Shown here: positions 8,510 to 15,522 of the stretch, piece after piece
Numbering within the stretch: position 1 is the stretch's first letter
Layout: each line of letters begins with the position of its first letter
Source: an uncultured Mycoplasmatota bacterium
GTDB lineage: Bacteria; Bacillota_I; Bacilli_A; RF39; UBA660
Assembly: GCA_900546715.1 (NCBI GenBank)
Contig: UREA01000026.1
Span: 1-19,912, forward strand
Direction: 5' to 3'
Length of the DNA stretch: 19,912 bases
The notes under the pieces: generated by a model
Told to the model about the DNA's origin: nothing
The model's database searches: none
The model's input: the letters and a program-made list of their open reading frames with translations, nothing else
Translations under genes and position numbers: made by a program

Positions 8510-8551
8510 TTAAATATATAAAATATCACAATATGAGAATAAGGAGTGTTT

Positions 8552-10204
8552 ATGAAGAAAAGAGTATTAATTGGAGTAAGTAGTATATTTGTAATTGCAA
8601 TATTTGCTATTATATTATCATTAACTTTATTTAAAAGTAATGATAGTGTTATATTAAGTGATAATGATAATAATAAAAGCTTTATTAACAATTCATTTTT
8701 AACATTAATGTTAGAACAAAGTGATGGCTCGTATCAAGAAAGTACCACTAATACTTGGCCAAGTGGTAATTATGCTTTTAATAGTGAGTTAAGTAGATGT
8801 GAAAATGGGGGAGAACTAAGGTGGGATAGGGAATTAGGCATAGTAGAATTACTATCTAATAAATCAGATGCTTGTTATGTGTACTTCGATTTATATAATG
8901 TTGTACAAATTACTAATGTAACAGCATCAACTACATATAATAGTGTAACACTAACAATATCAGGAGAAGCAGGAGAAAATCCAATAGCAACATATTATTT
9001 TAGTATGGATGGAGGAAGAAGTTATGAAACAAGTACAAATCCAACATATACCTTTAGTGGATTAAATTCTAATATAGAGTATAATTTTCAAGTATATGTA
9101 GTAGATACAGCAGGGTATGAATCAAATGAATATACATTAAGTGCAACAACAGATGCATATGTAAATCCAGTAGTAAATAGTGTAACAGCAACAAATGTAA
9201 GTAATGATTCAATAACAGTAAGTGTAAGTGCATCTGCTGGAACAAGTGCAATCCAAACATATTATTATTCAATAAATAATGGAAGTTATACAAGTAGTAG
9301 TTCCAATAGTTATACATTTAATGGATTAAGTGCAGGACAAAGTTATAGTATAAGAGTATATGTAAAAGATACTAATGGAATAGATTCGAATGTATACCCA
9401 TTAAGCGTTCAAACCGATGACATACTGTTGCTAGCAGATTACATTAAAGGATTATATATAAGCCAAGGAGCAAATGGAATATATTATCACACAAGTTCAC
9501 TAGCAAATAGTGCAGGAGATAATTCATATAGATATTCCGGAGCGAATCCAAATAATTATGTATGCTTCGGGTCAAATGCAAGCACATGTCCAAGTGATAA
9601 TTTATATAGAATAATAGGAGTGTTCGGAAATGAAGTAAAACTAATTAAATCAACAAGTTATGGAAGTGATGCATGGGAATCAGATTGGCAAGGCCAAGGA
9701 AACACATGGGATAGTAGTACAAAACCAGATATATATACAACATTAAATAGCACATATTTGGGAACGCTAAGTAGTACATGGCAAAATAAAATAGCGACAC
9801 ATGTATTCAAAGTAGGAGGAATGGCTTGGAGTCGAACAAATACATCAAAACAATATTACAATGTAGAAGTAGGGAGTAACTCAAGTAGTACAACAGATAG
9901 TATGAAAATAGGTCTAATGTATGTAAGTGATTTTGGCTTTGCAGCAAGTAATAGTTATTGGGCAACGGCATTATATAATTACTCTTCAGCAAAAAGTTCC
10001 AATTGGTTAGCTGGATTATCCGAATGGACTATTTCCCGCAGATCTGACCTTCCGAATAGTGCGTTCCTTATGTACAGCACTGGTAATGTCGACAACAACT
10101 ATGTCCGCATGGGCGCTGCGGTGCGGCCGTCCTTCTATTTGACATCTTCGACAAGCTATGTCAGCGGATCCGGAACAGAATCCGACCCAATTCGCATAAA
10201 TTAA
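8552..10204 (+). CDS. Membrane-anchored fibronectin type III surface protein with GC-rich C-terminal cassette
   Basis: This 550-residue protein is probably displayed on the cell surface. It has an N-terminal hydrophobic anchor (about 5-27) after MKKR, then a ~70-residue module with a Cys83/Cys108 pair (TWPSGNYAFNSEL...SRCENG...DACYVYF). Two fibronectin III domains follow (about 116-200 and 205-288), then a Ser/Thr/Tyr/Asn-rich region (about 290-489) with Cys338/Cys346. The C-terminus ends with AAVRPSFYLTSS and GSGTESDP, as in DUF6273-like or C-type-lectin-like tails. The ATG at 8552 follows AAGGAG (8541-8546); an in-frame GTG at 8546 overlaps that site. From about codon 490 (10019) the DNA becomes GC-rich with CGC/CGG/CCG codons. 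Up to there Arg is almost always AGA or AGG. I do not know its ligand; adhesin is a guess. Confidence 0.85.
   Translation: MKKRVLIGVSSIFVIAIFAIILSLTLFKSNDSVILSDNDNNKSFINNSFLTLMLEQSDGSYQESTTNTWPSGNYAFNSELSRCENGGELRWDRELGIVELLSNKSDACYVYFDLYNVVQITNVTASTTYNSVTLTISGEAGENPIATYYFSMDGGRSYETSTNPTYTFSGLNSNIEYNFQVYVVDTAGYESNEYTLSATTDAYVNPVVNSVTATNVSNDSITVSVSASAGTSAIQTYYYSINNGSYTSSSSNSYTFNGLSAGQSYSIRVYVKDTNGIDSNVYPLSVQTDDILLLADYIKGLYISQGANGIYYHTSSLANSAGDNSYRYSGANPNNYVCFGSNASTCPSDNLYRIIGVFGNEVKLIKSTSYGSDAWESDWQGQGNTWDSSTKPDIYTTLNSTYLGTLSSTWQNKIATHVFKVGGMAWSRTNTSKQYYNVEVGSNSSSTTDSMKIGLMYVSDFGFAASNSYWATALYNYSSAKSSNWLAGLSEWTISRRSDLPNSAFLMYSTGNVDNNYVRMGAAVRPSFYLTSSTSYVSGSGTESDPIRIN
10019..10201 (+). other. 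GC-rich 3' cassette of the surface-protein gene (possible variable or recombined region)
   Basis: By count, 10081-10140 has 33 G+C of 60, while 9841-9900 in the same gene has 19 of 60. The rise begins sharply at the TTA-TCC junction (10016-10021) and persists to the stop. The peak, 10111-10132, is 19 of 22 G+C. The encoded tail contains GNVDNNYVRM followed by GAAVRPSFYL, the kind of C-terminal lectin-like end that recombination or diversity-generating retroelements vary. The origin is unproven. Confidence 0.7.
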
Positions 10205-10230
10205 GGAGAAAAGTCTTTACTTTTCTCCTT
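10203..10230. terminator. Hairpin between the surface-protein gene and the S55 protease gene
   Basis: A perfect 11-bp stem, AAGGAGAAAAG (10203-10213) with CTTTTCTCCTT (10220-10230), and a 6-nt loop TCTTTA overlap the stop codons of both convergent genes. The T-tail is interrupted (CTTCTTC), so its termination strength is uncertain. Confidence 0.7.
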
Positions 10231-11191
10231 CTTCTAACATTGTTGTTATAAATATTCCATAACCACTACTTGGATTATCTATTACTACATGAGTTACAGC
10301 ACCAATTATTTTCTCATCTTGAATTATCGGCGAACCACTCATTCCTTGAACAACCCCACCAGTTTTATCTAAGAGTTCTTCATCGGTTATTTCAAATGAT
10401 ATATTTTTAATTTCACTTGTTTCATTAATACTTATTATTCTAATATCATAGTTGTTAATTTCTTCACCATCAAGAACTGTTTGAATGTAAGCATCACCAA
10501 CTTTAACTTCATCTGGTGTTGCAACTTCAAGTAATTCTTTTTCTGGTAAAGTTGCATCATACATACCATATATTCCAACATTAGTATTCTTTAGTATTGT
10601 CCCATAAGTGGTATCATAATAAAATTTAGCATTTTTACTCCCCGGTATACCACTAGCACTTTTCTCAATACTAGTAATATAATTTCTAAATATTATACCG
10701 CTTTTTATTTCCACAACACTACTTGTATTTGATTCAACTATTTCATGACCTAGAGCCCCGAATACTTTGGTTGCTGGGTCAATGTATGATAGTGTACCAA
10801 TACCTGTAATAGAATCTTTTACATATAAACCAGTTTTATAAACATTATCATCTTTGACTAATTCAAGTACACTAGTTTTTTCTTTGCCGTTGCGATTATA
10901 AGTTACTTCAACTTCCATATCACTAACATTATCTTCAATTACTTTGGTTAGTTCTTCAACACTTGAAACTTCAATGCCATTAATATGAGTTATGTAATCA
11001 CCAGATTTAATCTCAGGATTACCCTTATTGTATTTACCATTTATCTGGTAAAATCCTATAACCATTATGCCATCTGAATTAATCTCTATACCTAAGGTTT
11101 CTCCTCCAGGTATAATGTAATCTGAATAAGCTAGAGCAGAGGTTGGTAAAAATAAGAGTAAACTAATAAAAAATAATTTTAATTTCTTCAT
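10217..11191 (-). CDS. SpoIVB-like serine peptidase (PDZ plus S55 domain), exported
   Basis: This is a secreted or membrane-tethered serine protease of 324 residues. A signal peptide or anchor (about 1-21, ending SALA) is followed by the IPGGETLGIEIN motif, a PDZ domain (about 30-115) and an S55 peptidase domain (about 120-324). By comparison with Bacillus subtilis SpoIVB, the triad would be His149 (GALGH), Asp270 (ITD) and Ser285 (GMSGSP). Asp-to-Ser spacing is 15 residues in both. SpoIVB (about 425 residues) triggers sigma-K activation during sporulation by cleaving SpoIVFA. This protein is about 100 residues shorter, and no spo0A, recN or other sporulation gene is beside it. It may be a sporulation protease or a relative with another job. 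The start has GGTGG (11200-11196 on the minus strand) just upstream. Confidence 0.88.
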   Translation of the reverse strand: MKKLKLFFISLLLFLPTSALAYSDYIIPGGETLGIEINSDGIMVIGFYQINGKYNKGNPEIKSGDYITHINGIEVSSVEELTKVIEDNVSDMEVEVTYNRNGKEKTSVLELVKDDNVYKTGLYVKDSITGIGTLSYIDPATKVFGALGHEIVESNTSSVVEIKSGIIFRNYITSIEKSASGIPGSKNAKFYYDTTYGTILKNTNVGIYGMYDATLPEKELLEVATPDEVKVGDAYIQTVLDGEEINNYDIRIISINETSEIKNISFEITDEELLDKTGGVVQGMSGSPIIQDEKIIGAVTHVVIDNPSSGYGIFITTMLEEGEK

Positions 11192-11204
11192 ATAACCACC
11201 ATTT

Positions 11205-11219
11205 CCATAATTATTATGG
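11205..11219. promoter_or_regulatory. Perfect palindrome upstream of the S55 protease gene
   Basis: CCATAATTATTATGG has 7-bp perfect arms around one central base, 14 nt upstream of the protease start codon. It is a candidate operator, or a hairpin in the leader RNA. No regulator is identified. Confidence 0.45.
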
Positions 11220-11240
11220 TATTTTTAATATTTATTAGTA

Positions 11241-11255
11241 AACCAATAATTGGTT
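11241..11255. promoter_or_regulatory. Perfect palindrome between divergent protease and B3/B4 genes
   Basis: AACCAATAATTGGTT has 7-bp perfect arms around one base. It ends 25 nt upstream of the plus-strand -10 TATAAT (11281-11286), covering the -35/upstream region. It is a candidate regulator site for one or both divergent genes. Confidence 0.45.
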
Positions 11256-11280
11256 ACTACCAAAAATTAGAAATTTATTG

Positions 11281-11286
11281 TATAAT
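11281..11286 (+). promoter_or_regulatory. -10 element of the B3/B4 domain gene
   Basis: A perfect TATAAT lies 22 nt upstream of the start codon. No recognisable -35 hexamer is at the 17-nt position (TACCAA), which suggests a weak or activator-assisted promoter. Confidence 0.55.
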
Positions 11287-11308
11287 AATTAAAGAAAGAA
11301 GGTAATTT

Positions 11309-12007
11309 ATGAAATTTATAGTTAGTAAAGAAATATTTGATGATATTCCAAATGCTTTATTTGGTGTAATTATTGCAAGAGGAATAGATAATCATAAAAG
11401 TTATGATTGGATAAAAGATATGCTTGATGAAAGTATAGAAGAATGTAAGAAGTTTTATGAAGGAAAAGTCGTTAAAGAAAGTGCTCCGATTACATATTAC
11501 AGAGATGCTTTTAGAGCACTAGGAATTAACCCTAATAAATTTATGTGTTCAATTGAAGCTTTAGTTACAAGAACTGTTAAAAAAGGAGAAATGCCTAATA
11601 TTAATACATTGGTAGATTTAGGTAATGCTCTATCTTTAAAATATAATATTCCTTTAGGTATTCATGATATTGATCGCTTTAGTGGAGATATGGAAATTAA
11701 GAAATCTACTGGTAATGAAGATTTTATTCCATTCGGAGGAGAGACGGTAGAACATCCAGATAAAGGTGAAGTAATTTATGTAAGTGGCACAGATGTTAAA
11801 ACTAGAAGATGGACATGGAGGCAAGGTGAAAATAGTAAAATTACCGAAGATACAACTAATGTTTTTATTCCTCTAGATGCTTTTTTAGAAAATAAAGAAG
11901 ATATGTTAAAATTACAAAGCGAATTTGCAGATATTCTAAAAAATAAACTAGGTGCTATCGTTAGCATTGGTATAGTTGATAAAGATAATAACGAATTTGA
12001 ATTTTAA
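11309..12007 (+). CDS. Stand-alone B3/B4 domain protein (PheT-like tRNA-editing fold)
   Basis: This 232-residue cytoplasmic protein consists of the B3/B4 domain found in the beta subunit of phenylalanyl-tRNA synthetase. There the domain edits mischarged Tyr-tRNA(Phe). The recognisable core is YYRDAFRALGINPNKF, followed by SIEALVTRTVKKGEMPNINTLVD and LGNALSLKYNIPLGIHDIDRF. The later part has PFGGETVEHPDKGEVIYVSGTDV and WTWRQGENSKIT, as in the COG3382 group. Free-standing copies are widespread in Bacillota; their substrate is not settled, with trans-editing or free amino acid binding being the proposals. The start ATG has GAAGGT (11298-11303) 5 nt upstream. It is monocistronic and divergent from the protease gene. 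Confidence 0.88.
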   Translation: MKFIVSKEIFDDIPNALFGVIIARGIDNHKSYDWIKDMLDESIEECKKFYEGKVVKESAPITYYRDAFRALGINPNKFMCSIEALVTRTVKKGEMPNINTLVDLGNALSLKYNIPLGIHDIDRFSGDMEIKKSTGNEDFIPFGGETVEHPDKGEVIYVSGTDVKTRRWTWRQGENSKITEDTTNVFIPLDAFLENKEDMLKLQSEFADILKNKLGAIVSIGIVDKDNNEFEF

Positions 12008-12019
12008 TTCAAAATACAC

Positions 12020-12066
12020 TATAACTCCAAAAAAATCTATAAATTTAAGATTTTTTTGGAGTTATA
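12020..12066. terminator. Long perfect hairpin downstream of the B3/B4 gene
   Basis: Two perfectly complementary 19-nt arms (12020-12038 and 12048-12066), each containing a run of seven A or T and the core CTCC/GGAG, flank a 9-nt AT-only loop. The T-run lies inside the stem and is not a tail, so this is not a textbook terminator. It may still terminate in either direction, or be the remnant of a small repeat element. Confidence 0.6.
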
Positions 12067-12087
12067 ATCATCTTTAGACATAATTAA

Positions 12088-12116
12088 TTGCTTTTTGTAA
12101 TATTAAATGTTAGAAT
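12088..12116 (+). promoter_or_regulatory. Promoter of tandem-paralogue copy 1 with extended -10
   Basis: TTGCTT (12088-12093), a 17-nt spacer and TAGAAT (12111-12116), preceded by TGT, give an extended -10. The ten bases TGTTAGAATA recur exactly in the promoter of copy 3 at 13991-14000. Confidence 0.7.
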
Positions 12117-12139
12117 ATAATTCTATATGGAGGCATTTT

Positions 12140-12580
12140 ATGGAAAGCTTTATTAATAGCCAAATAAAGGAACTTACTAAAAAGTATAAAAACTTACAAA
12201 AAGACCTACTAACTAGTAAAATAAATGCTAATCAAGTAAAAATGAAAATAGATAGTATTGAATCTTTTAATAAGAAATCAAGTAAGTTTAAAGCGGCTTT
12301 AGCTCTAACTTTAGCTTTGGGAGTATCATCAACTGTTGCAGATCTAGCAGTAATAAATAAACTTAATAGTAAAACTTATTATAAAACAGATGTTGCTATG
12401 ATTAGTGAAGATGAAACCTTTTTCTTAGGAAGTGACTTTTATCCGGAATTTCCTGGCAACGAAAGAATTGAGATTGTTGAATACACTTCTTGGGAAGAAG
12501 TGCTAGATTCTAGTTTTTTAATTTTTAGAGATGACTATACCCCTAAATATCGGAGGGATATTGTAGATATGAAGATGTAG
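12140..12580 (+). pseudogene. Copy 1 of the two-TM coiled-coil paralogue family, 5' part of a frameshifted gene
   Basis: This is the N-terminal 146 codons of a broken family member. The reading frame has a helical, Lys-rich N-terminus (1-48), a first transmembrane helix (about 51-72), and the start of the extracytoplasmic block (ERIEIVEYTSWEE, where siblings have an IEYEPWQ core). It then runs out of frame into RRDIVDMKM and stops at TAG 12578-12580. The rest of the family sequence continues in another frame (GYCRYEDVEKI..., from 12556). Adding one G to the run at 12555-12557 would restore a ~300-codon gene, the size of copies 2 and 4. I chose ATG 12140 because GGAGG (12129-12133) precedes it by 6 nt. 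This could be a true pseudogene or a homopolymer sequencing error. Confidence 0.75.
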
Positions 12581-13041
12581 AAAAAATAGAAAATGGTATA
12601 GGGGCAGATTACTTTGATATGGATATAACCGATTTAAATGGTGAGGTTAAAGATACAATTTATTCTTATGCACCCGAAAATTTAGATGAAGTTAAAAGAT
12701 TAGTTATTAGATATTTACAAAATACAGATGATACAACTTTAGTTTGGGATACAGATGGTGCAAATGGCTTATTTTATATATTACTTGTGTTATTACCACT
12801 TTTAACTGGTTTCGGATTGTATAAATCTATTAAAGGATTATATGAATTAAGTAAAAATAAAGCTTTGAGAGAGACTCTTTTAAAAGATTTAAAAGAGTTT
12901 GAGGAAAATGTAGTATTATATGATTTAGAGGCAAAAGATATTGCTGATAGTATAATAGCATTATATAATAAATATGAAGATATAATAGAAGATGAAGAAG
13001 TTATAAATACAGCAATTAAATTAATAAGAGAAAAAGAATAA
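12547..13041 (+). pseudogene. Copy 1 of the paralogue family, 3' part in the shifted frame
   Basis: This stretch continues copy 1 in the other frame. It is open from just after TAA 12544-12546 to the stop at 13039-13041. It encodes the second half of the extracytoplasmic block (YEDVEKIENGIGADYFDMDI and APENL, matching YDVS...YLLLDL and PEDL in siblings). A second transmembrane helix (LFYILLVLLPLLTGFGLY) and a coiled-coil tail with KYEDIIEDEE follow. The first in-frame ATG is 12619 and would give a 140-residue protein missing the whole N-terminus and first helix. No convincing ribosome binding site precedes it. It is followed closely by copy 2, whose ribosome binding site begins 4 nt after this stop. 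Confidence 0.75.
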
Positions 13042-13053
13042 TTGGGTGATGTT

Positions 13054-13974
13054 ATGGCTAGAACACTAAAAGAATTTGTAAATTATAAATTTAATAAATT
13101 AAAACATATTTACTTAGGAATTGAACATGATGAGGAATGTATCAAAGCAGAAATAGATGATACAAAACATCAAGTAACATATATCACGAGAAACAAACAA
13201 GATGTTAGAAAATGTGAGAGGCTTATGGCAATCACACTTACTTGTGGTATAGGACTAGGAATTGTAGAAATATTAGTTTTAGATAAAATAAAAGAAAAAA
13301 AGTTATATCATACTTATACTGAAACACTAAGTGAAGATAATAAAACTACTTATGATGAAGATTATCAAGATAAGATAGATAATGGTAGTGAAGTATATTT
13401 AATAGAGTATGAACCATGGCAGGAAGCATCTGTTAATAATACATTTGGAAAAAAACTTGCTACTAGCTATGAAAAAAATACTTATTTATATGATGTATCA
13501 GATTATGATTATGAACTTTTAAGTGATTATTTAAATATTGATTTAAGTAATATAAAAAAAGAATTGATAGATAGTGAAACTAGATATATATTACCAGAAA
13601 CTTATTATAATAAAACTATTTGGGAAGTAAAGAGGATAACACAACCTAATTTAGATGATTTTTTAGTAGTTAATGAATCTCTAACGGATTATGAAAAAGG
13701 ACTTTTTACTATAATATTTATTATTAGCCTTGGAGTTCCTGCCATAATTACCTTTTATTTACTGATAATAATAAAAACAATTATTCCTAATATAAAAGAA
13801 AATAAAGAGTTACAAGAAAAGTTACTAAGAGATTTAGAAAAACTAGAAAAAAGACTAAATAATACCCAACTTGATAAAGAAGAGATATTAGGAGAATTAC
13901 TAGCTATTAAAGATAAATACTTAGATTTAATTGAAGATCAGGAGTTTGCCATGGAGTTAAATAGAACAAATTGA
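13054..13974 (+). CDS. Copy 2 of the two-TM coiled-coil paralogue family (short form)
   Basis: I do not recognise this 306-residue protein. It is predicted to span the membrane twice (about 57-77 and 216-240), with both ends in the cytoplasm and a ~135-residue domain outside. The N-terminal 1-55 and C-terminal 245-300 are charged and helical (ELQEKLLRDLEKLEKRL), so coiled coils are likely. The outside domain carries the family core LIEYEPWQ (116-123), then YLYDVSDYDYELLSDYLNIDL and LPETYY. I chose ATG 13054 with GGTGAT (13045-13050) as ribosome binding site; the in-frame TTG at 13042 overlaps that site. It is the most divergent intact copy, with a longer insert between PWQ and YDVS. Its stop codon overlaps the -35 of the next promoter. 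Confidence 0.82.
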   Translation: MARTLKEFVNYKFNKLKHIYLGIEHDEECIKAEIDDTKHQVTYITRNKQDVRKCERLMAITLTCGIGLGIVEILVLDKIKEKKLYHTYTETLSEDNKTTYDEDYQDKIDNGSEVYLIEYEPWQEASVNNTFGKKLATSYEKNTYLYDVSDYDYELLSDYLNIDLSNIKKELIDSETRYILPETYYNKTIWEVKRITQPNLDDFLVVNESLTDYEKGLFTIIFIISLGVPAIITFYLLIIIKTIIPNIKENKELQEKLLRDLEKLEKRLNNTQLDKEEILGELLAIKDKYLDLIEDQEFAMELNRTN

Positions 13975-13999
13975 CAAACTCTCTTTTCTGTGTTAGAAT
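13971..13999 (+). promoter_or_regulatory. Near-consensus promoter of the copy 3-4-5/VanY operon
   Basis: A perfect -35 TTGACA (13971-13976), a 17-nt spacer and TAGAAT (13994-13999) with TGT before it form a strong sigma-A promoter. The -35 overlaps the stop codon of copy 2. TGTTAGAATA (13991-14000) is identical to the extended -10 of the copy 1 promoter. Confidence 0.85.
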
Positions 14000-14029
14000 A
14001 AATTTCACTAATTGAAAGGGGAATTTTGG

Positions 14030-15520
14030 ATGAATACCGAAGAATTATTTAATATTGAATTAGGAGTTGTAGCTGATTATATTAGTACTTTGAAGAAAAA
14101 TAGCAGTAAGCAAGATGCTTATTTAGATAAGTATAATGCTATTAATGTTGCCCACTATAAAGAAATGCTTAATGCTCAGGATGATGAAGAGAAAGAAAAA
14201 ATTAATATTAAGTATACTAAAGAACTTACTAAGATTGTTAAAAGTAAAGATATATACTTTGATAGATTATTAGTAGTTAGTAAATTCATAGTTAGTACTT
14301 ATACTAAAGAATTAATTCCTGAAAATAGAGTTCAAGATTATGTTGACTATTATACGGAAACCTTATCTAAAGTGAGTATTATGGGTAATACTGATACTTT
14401 ATTTAGGGCTATATTAATAATTATTTTAAATGAATTATTTTATTATGATAATTCAGAAGTACTCGATTATATTTATACTAATGAAGTGTTAATGTCTTAT
14501 TTAAATGAAGCTATAATTGCTTCTTTAGAACCATATAAGTATGAAGATGATTTAAGTGAAGTATTAAAAAATATTGAAGTAAGTGATTATGGTTATATAA
14601 ATATGGATATATTCAATTATTTAATTAAGAACAATAATGTTTTTAAATCTAAAGTAAATACTGAAGCAAATCAAATCTATACCGGAGTAAGAGTAGCAGA
14701 AGAAGCATTAGCTGAATTAAATGAAGTTAAAGAAAAATACTATCATGTAAAGAGGAAAATCAATAAAGAAGCATCTGCTTTAGCCCTAACAGCCATACTT
14801 AGTACAGCAATTGGTTTGCTCGGATATGTTGTTGTTAAAAGAAGTCGTGATAAACTAGCATACGTTACAAGTATTGAAACTCTAGATGAATCGGGAGAAT
14901 TAGTTTTATCTAATAGTTATTTAGATAAAATTGATGGTGGAACTGCAACTTATGTAATAGAGTATACTCCTTGGCAGAGAGTTAATAATGGCTTTATTCG
15001 TGATGCTAAAGCTTATGATGTAACATATATCAGTTATGATGATTTAGCAAAGTATTTATTATTAGATTTTGCAGCTTTAGGAATTATTCCAGATAGTTTC
15101 ACAGAATCAAAAGAATTATTAATGCCAGAAGATTTGTATGAAAGCGATATAACAATTGTTTCAAGACTTAATCAAGAAAATAATGCTAAAACTATTCATA
15201 CTGAAGAAGAATATAGTAATGCTGAACAAATAGGTTTAAGTTTATCAATTGTAGCTTTAGTTACTTATGCAATATTTAGTATTACTAAAAAAGCTCTTAA
15301 TATTAGAGATTTAAGAAATACTATATTAGATAATGAATTTACATATAAAGAATTAAAAAGTGATGTTTTAACAATTTTAGATCAATATAAAAATTGTAAT
15401 CGTAATATTGCAAAGTTAAAAGATACTTTTTATGAATTTTGTCAAAAATATGAATATTTGATTACTGATGTTAATGTTTTAAATAAATATAATGTCATGA
15501 AATTAGAAAGGTCTAAGTAA
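14030..15520 (+). CDS. Copy 3 of the two-TM coiled-coil paralogue family (long form)
   Basis: This is an unrecognised membrane protein of 496 residues. A ~245-residue cytoplasmic helical region comes first, including a segment shared only with copy 5 (NTDTLFRAILIIILNEL...YDNSEVLDYIY, 120-149). TM1 (about 249-269), an outside domain (270-400), TM2 (about 401-419) and a coiled-coil tail follow. The outside domain shows YVIEYTPWQ (308-316), RDAKAYDVTYISYDDLAKYLLLD and LMPEDLYE. The tail has QYKNCNRNIAKL and QKYEYLITD, matching RYREVNRDITKI and KYGNLLED in copy 4. I chose ATG 14030 because AAAGGGGA (14015-14022) lies 7 nt upstream. It is the first gene of a compact operon with copies 4 and 5, the VanY-like peptidase and an unknown gene. 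Confidence 0.85.
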   Translation: MNTEELFNIELGVVADYISTLKKNSSKQDAYLDKYNAINVAHYKEMLNAQDDEEKEKINIKYTKELTKIVKSKDIYFDRLLVVSKFIVSTYTKELIPENRVQDYVDYYTETLSKVSIMGNTDTLFRAILIIILNELFYYDNSEVLDYIYTNEVLMSYLNEAIIASLEPYKYEDDLSEVLKNIEVSDYGYINMDIFNYLIKNNNVFKSKVNTEANQIYTGVRVAEEALAELNEVKEKYYHVKRKINKEASALALTAILSTAIGLLGYVVVKRSRDKLAYVTSIETLDESGELVLSNSYLDKIDGGTATYVIEYTPWQRVNNGFIRDAKAYDVTYISYDDLAKYLLLDFAALGIIPDSFTESKELLMPEDLYESDITIVSRLNQENNAKTIHTEEEYSNAEQIGLSLSIVALVTYAIFSITKKALNIRDLRNTILDNEFTYKELKSDVLTILDQYKNCNRNIAKLKDTFYEFCQKYEYLITDVNVLNKYNVMKLERSK

Positions 15521-15522
15521 TT

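Noticed and set aside
8503..8691. 62-codon minus-strand frame across the surface-protein start
   Set aside because: It overlaps the strong plus-strand promoter and the anchor-coding region, has no ribosome binding site, and its composition is the mirror of the plus-strand gene.
9069..9992. Minus-strand frames rich in Leu/His/Tyr inside the surface-protein gene (9069-9317, 9807-9992)
   Set aside because: Low-complexity shadows of the Ser/Asn/Thr-rich plus-strand reading frame, with no start signals.
10019..10204. Firm call of a diversity-generating retroelement
   Set aside because: No reverse transcriptase, accessory gene or template repeat lies in the window, so only a candidate variable region is reported.
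12547..12580. Programmed -1 frameshifting in copy 1
   Set aside because: An SD-like GGAGGG is present in the overlap, but there is no X-XXY-YYZ slippery heptamer and no downstream hairpin, and the sibling copies need no shift. A one-base deletion is simpler.
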